NCBI RefSeq assembly: GCF_022427965.1
Contig: NZ_JAKTTI010000029.1
Span: forward strand, 1 to 55,827
Source: Fredinandcohnia quinoae
GTDB lineage: Bacteria; Bacillota; Bacilli; Bacillales; Bacillaceae_L
DNA length: 55,827 nt
Reading direction: 5' to 3'
Shown: piece after piece, positions 53,415 through 55,827 of the stretch
Layout: every line of letters starts with the position of its first letter
How positions within the stretch are numbered: position 1 is the first letter of the stretch
Made by a program: the position numbers and the translations under genes
Notes under the pieces: generated by a model
What the model was told of the DNA's origin: nothing
Database searches by the model: none
The model's input: the letters and a program-made list of their open reading frames with translations, nothing else

Positions 53415-54359
53415 TTAATCAAGTTCATTTACATGAATCGGTACTAATCTATGTTCAAGTTGCTCACGATATTGCTCATACTGTTCGGGCAACATTAGTT
53501 GTTGACCCATTGTCTCTTGTGATTCATCATGTGCGAACCCCGGGGGATCTGTTGCAATTTCAAAAAGAATTTCACCATGTTCCCTAAAGTAAATCGCATT
53601 AAAGTAATTTCTGTCTTGAACAGGGGTTACATTATAACCATTCGTAGCAACATATTTTTGCCAATCTAATTGATCATTGTCATCAAATGCTCTCCATGCA
53701 ATATGATGAACCGTTCCAACACCCATTCGTCCTCTTCCAGTTGGAACAGCTTTTAGGTCAACGATATTTCCAATGTCCGCTGTAGAACGATAACGGATGA
53801 AATCCCCTTCTTTTTTTACAAACTCAAGTCCCATCACTTTTTCTAGTAATTCAGCCGTTTTATCAGGCTGTGCTGAAAATAGAATCGCTCCACCAAAACC
53901 TTTTATTGCTACTTCGGGAGTTACTTCACCTATTGTCCAAGAATTGTTTTCCCCATCTTCTCTCTCAACGATTTCAAGATGAAGTCCATGCGGGTCATCA
54001 AATTCCAAGTACTTTTCTCCAAATCGTTCTGTTTTCGTAAAAGCTATCTTAAATTTATCTAATCTTGCTTCCCAGAAATCCAAAGCACCTTTCGGAACAG
54101 CATAGGTAGTAACCCCCACCTGACCATCACCTATTTTCCCTTGATAGGCATCCGCCCATGGGAAAAATGTGATGATTGTTCCTGGTTTACCACCTTCATT
54201 TCCAAAATACAAATGATAAGTCCCCGGGTCATCAAAATTCACAGTTCTTTTTACTAAACGCAAGCCTAGAACTCCAGCATAAAAGTCTACATTCTCTTGT
54301 GGATGACCTACGATTGCTGTAATGTGATGAATCCCCATTGTTTTTTTACTCATGTTCAT
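53415..54359 (-). CDS. mhqO: Ring-cleaving dioxygenase MhqO
   Basis: 314 residues, two VOC (glyoxalase/extradiol dioxygenase) domains: HHITAIVGHPQENVDFYAGVLGLRLVKRTVNFDD at the N-terminus and VHHIAWRAFDDNDQLDW in the second half, with the last ligand near GEILFEIATDPPGF. It is expected to open hydroquinone rings. ATG at 54359 (GGAG 4 bases upstream) or 54353 (10 bases). It follows mhqN by 11 bp. Confidence 0.88.
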   Translation of the reverse strand: MNMSKKTMGIHHITAIVGHPQENVDFYAGVLGLRLVKRTVNFDDPGTYHLYFGNEGGKPGTIITFFPWADAYQGKIGDGQVGVTTYAVPKGALDFWEARLDKFKIAFTKTERFGEKYLEFDDPHGLHLEIVEREDGENNSWTIGEVTPEVAIKGFGGAILFSAQPDKTAELLEKVMGLEFVKKEGDFIRYRSTADIGNIVDLKAVPTGRGRMGVGTVHHIAWRAFDDNDQLDWQKYVATNGYNVTPVQDRNYFNAIYFREHGEILFEIATDPPGFAHDESQETMGQQLMLPEQYEQYREQLEHRLVPIHVNELD

Positions 54360-54370
54360 TTCACTCCTAT

Positions 54371-54991
54371 TTAGATATATTTAACAAATTCACTAACAGG
54401 TTTTCGATAACCACGTGGTTTTCTGCTCTCTACTTTTTCTTTTCCTAACGTAATCATTAGCGCTACTTCAAATTGATCATTGATTTGCAAAATTTCTTTA
54501 ACTGCATTAGCGTCAAATCCTATCATCGGGCATGTATCCCAACCCTTTTCCTTCGCTGCCATCATGAATAGCATGGCAGATAAAGAGGCATTTCGAATCG
54601 CTTCCTCTTTATGAAATTCCTCTCCCCTTGCTTCGTAGAATGAAACTGTATCATTCACCATAAAGTCATATTCCTGTTTATTGAGAATACCTAGCATCTT
54701 CAAACCTTCATAGATTTCCGCTGCTTGCTTATATGCTTTTTTATCCCCAGTCACGATGATTACTGCCGAAGCACTCGATACCTTATATTGTCCATTTGCC
54801 GCTTCTCTTAATTTTTCTTTCGTATTCTGGTCCATTATGGTTATATAGTTCGTATGCTGTAAGTTAAAAGCCGATGGTCCAAGCTTTACCAACTCAAATA
54901 TTTCATCTAATTCTTCTTTATTAATCAATTGATTTGGAAGAAAGTTGCTAGCAGACCTTCTTTCTTTAACCAACTGTATAAAATCTGTCAT
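54371..54991 (-). CDS. mhqN: Nitroreductase family protein MhqN
   Basis: 206 residues, FMN-dependent nitroreductase: ERRSASNFLPNQLINKEELDEI, KLGPSAFNLQHTNYI and the C-terminal ITLGKEKVESRKPRGYRKP. In B. subtilis MhqN is part of the MhqR-controlled response to quinones and diamide. First gene of mhqN-mhqO-flavin reductase-mhqD, with a consensus promoter and a perfect 20-bp palindrome upstream. Confidence 0.88.
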   Translation of the reverse strand: MTDFIQLVKERRSASNFLPNQLINKEELDEIFELVKLGPSAFNLQHTNYITIMDQNTKEKLREAANGQYKVSSASAVIIVTGDKKAYKQAAEIYEGLKMLGILNKQEYDFMVNDTVSFYEARGEEFHKEEAIRNASLSAMLFMMAAKEKGWDTCPMIGFDANAVKEILQINDQFEVALMITLGKEKVESRKPRGYRKPVSEFVKYI

Positions 54992-55037
54992 TTTCTACAC
55001 TTCCCCTTACTTCTAGAAGTCTTTATCTCAAATTAGT

Positions 55038-55085
55038 TTATCTTGAATTCAAGATAATAATATTACATTTACTTGTTTGTGTCAA
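55038..55085 (-). promoter_or_regulatory. mhqN promoter with MhqR-type operator
   Basis: Minus strand: TTGACA (55085-55080), 17-bp spacer, TATTAT (55062-55057), then the perfect palindrome TTATCTTGAATTCAAGATAA at 55038-55057, which resembles the MhqR box of B. subtilis. Same architecture as at 30329-30375. Confidence 0.75.
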
Positions 55086-55251
55086 CTCTTCATGAGAATC
55101 TTTAATACAACGCTATTTTTAAATTTGGAAACAAAGAAAGACGCACTCCTCATTAGATGTTGTGTGCGGCTAGTTATGGAATATGATTTCGAAAGTTACT
55201 GAAAAACGACAGCTACTATTATTTTTCATAACGATTTTTAAATATAACCCT

Positions 55252-55658
55252 TTAGCTAGAAAATCCAATATACAATTGAATATCTATATAAAATTCATAT
55301 AAGAAGTAGCAACTAAAGCCAAATAATAAAAGGCCTGCAACGATAGACGTCCATTTAATCATTTGTCGATTCATTACTTTTCTTGTTGCAGATACAATTG
55401 ATAATAAGACAATATCATGCAATAAGATACCTGTTAAAATACCTATTGCTGCAATGATAAAGCTACCTGAACCATTAGCTGAATAAGAATCTGTTAATAT
55501 AGTTCCAAATACAGAAACCCAAAATACTAAATTTCCTGGGGAAACTGCTACAAGTAAACCATTCCAATACGTTTTACCAAGAGATTTATTGGCTTTTTCA
55601 CCTGATAACGTAATGTCTTTGTCCGCATTTTTAATAGAATCATAGGCTAACATGATTG
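55252..55658 (-). pseudogene. LysE family transporter, N-terminus removed by a TnpB element
   Basis: The last 135 or so residues of a LysE/RhtB-type exporter (usually about 205): SLGKTYWNGLLVAVSPGNLV, FWVSVFGTIL, IIAAIGILTGILLHDIVLLS and a C-terminal helix. The frame begins inside the right end of an IS200/IS605-type element at about 55658-55671, so the N-terminal third lies beyond the element, outside the window. The fused GTG at 55671 belongs to element sequence. The gene is interrupted and probably inactive. Confidence 0.75.
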
Positions 55659-55790
55659 AACTACTCACCACTTAACACCCTTACGGGTTGTTTGAAGTGA
55701 GAGATTCCTAAGTACGGAAGCCTATTGGCTTCTAATTGATTAGGCTATCCCCATAGTCCCTACGGTTAGAAATCTTATCGCTTCAGCTTT
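55659..55790 (-). ncRNA. Right end / omega-RNA (reRNA) region of the TnpB element
   Basis: Downstream of tnpB and overlapping its 3' end, the minus strand forms GAAGCC-AATA-GGCTTC and ACCC-GTAA-GGGT hairpins and ends in a GTGAGTAGTTCA-type right end. In IS200/IS605 elements this region is the scaffold of the guide RNA for TnpB, and the host sequence just beyond the end (here lysE, ATCATGTTAGCC...) is the guide. Exact ends are not determined. Confidence 0.6.
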
Positions 55791-55827
55791 TAGATTTTGT
55801 CCTGCGTTAATATCTCTGTCGTGATGT
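55740..55827 (-). CDS. tnpB: TnpB (OrfB) RNA-guided endonuclease, 3' end only
   Basis: The last 28 codons of tnpB, continuing beyond the window: HHDRDINAGQNLKAEAIRF then LTVGTMGIA and TAA. DRDINA is the RuvC-III motif with the catalytic aspartate, and the tail LTVGT-x-G is typical of IS605 OrfB proteins. The product is an RNA-guided nuclease associated with transposon retention. Whether a TnpA (Y1) transposase accompanies it cannot be seen. Confidence 0.85.
   Translation of the reverse strand, partial: HHDRDINAGQNLKAEAIRFLTVGTMGIA

Noticed and set aside
1-55827. Prophage, plasmid origin, tRNA or rRNA genes
   Set aside because: No structural phage genes, integrase, replication initiator, iterons or RNA-gene sequences were recognised.

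Overview
The window reads as chromosomal DNA of a low-G+C, endospore-type Firmicute of the family Bacillaceae; I cannot fix the genus. The evidence is AT-rich intergenic DNA, strong AGGAGG-type ribosome binding sites, frequent TTG/GTG starts, and Bacillus-type gene sets (sigV-rsiV, glgB-C-D-A, mhqN-O-D, VanW, RsiV/DUF4179/DUF4030 anti-sigma factors). Nearly all genes lie on the minus strand. No rRNA, tRNA or CRISPR array was seen.

Layout. 0-9 kb: a lipoprotein/DinB pair, an ECF sigma/anti-sigma operon with an IS110-family element just upstream, a VanW protein, and small stress or hypothetical genes. 9-13 kb: a DppB-like permease and a DppC-like permease fused to a complete S41 peptidase, the oddest proteins here. 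13-19 kb: a P-loop kinase, PlsC, MFS efflux, a deoxyinosine glycosylase, a DJ-1 protein and a zinc alcohol dehydrogenase. 19-27 kb: glycogen synthesis (glgB-C-D-A) and a GH15-like hydrolase, with CcpA cre-like sites in front of both; no glgP follows glgA. 27-36 kb: glutaminase, sigV-rsiV, an FMN reductase, a TrmB/MFS pair sharing a palindrome, an ATP-grasp enzyme, and arsB-arsC behind a truncated arsR. 37-45 kb: two GH3 beta-glycosidases (one circularly permuted and membrane anchored) and an AraC-GH39 fusion. 45-50 kb: CorA, arsI with a cysteine-rich MarR regulator sharing an operator, and a third ECF/anti-sigma pair flanked by a duplicated segment with an eroded paralogue. 50-56 kb: a G+C-rich MFS gene, a quinone-stress operon (mhqN-mhqO-flavin reductase-mhqD), and a lysE gene cut by a TnpB (IS200/IS605-type) element that runs off the window.

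Cross-links. The FMN reductase at 30.2 kb and mhqN at 55.0 kb have nearly identical promoters (TTGACA-N17-TATTAT followed by a TATCTT...AAGATA palindrome), so both are probably controlled by MhqR, which is encoded elsewhere. Arsenic detoxification is split between arsB/arsC and arsI/marR.

Repeats. Several intergenic regions hold phased tandem arrays: three with an exact 20-bp period (near 1.1, 16.5 and 19.4 kb) and one with a 52-bp period (6.2-6.7 kb). They produce many spurious open frames that should not be annotated as genes.
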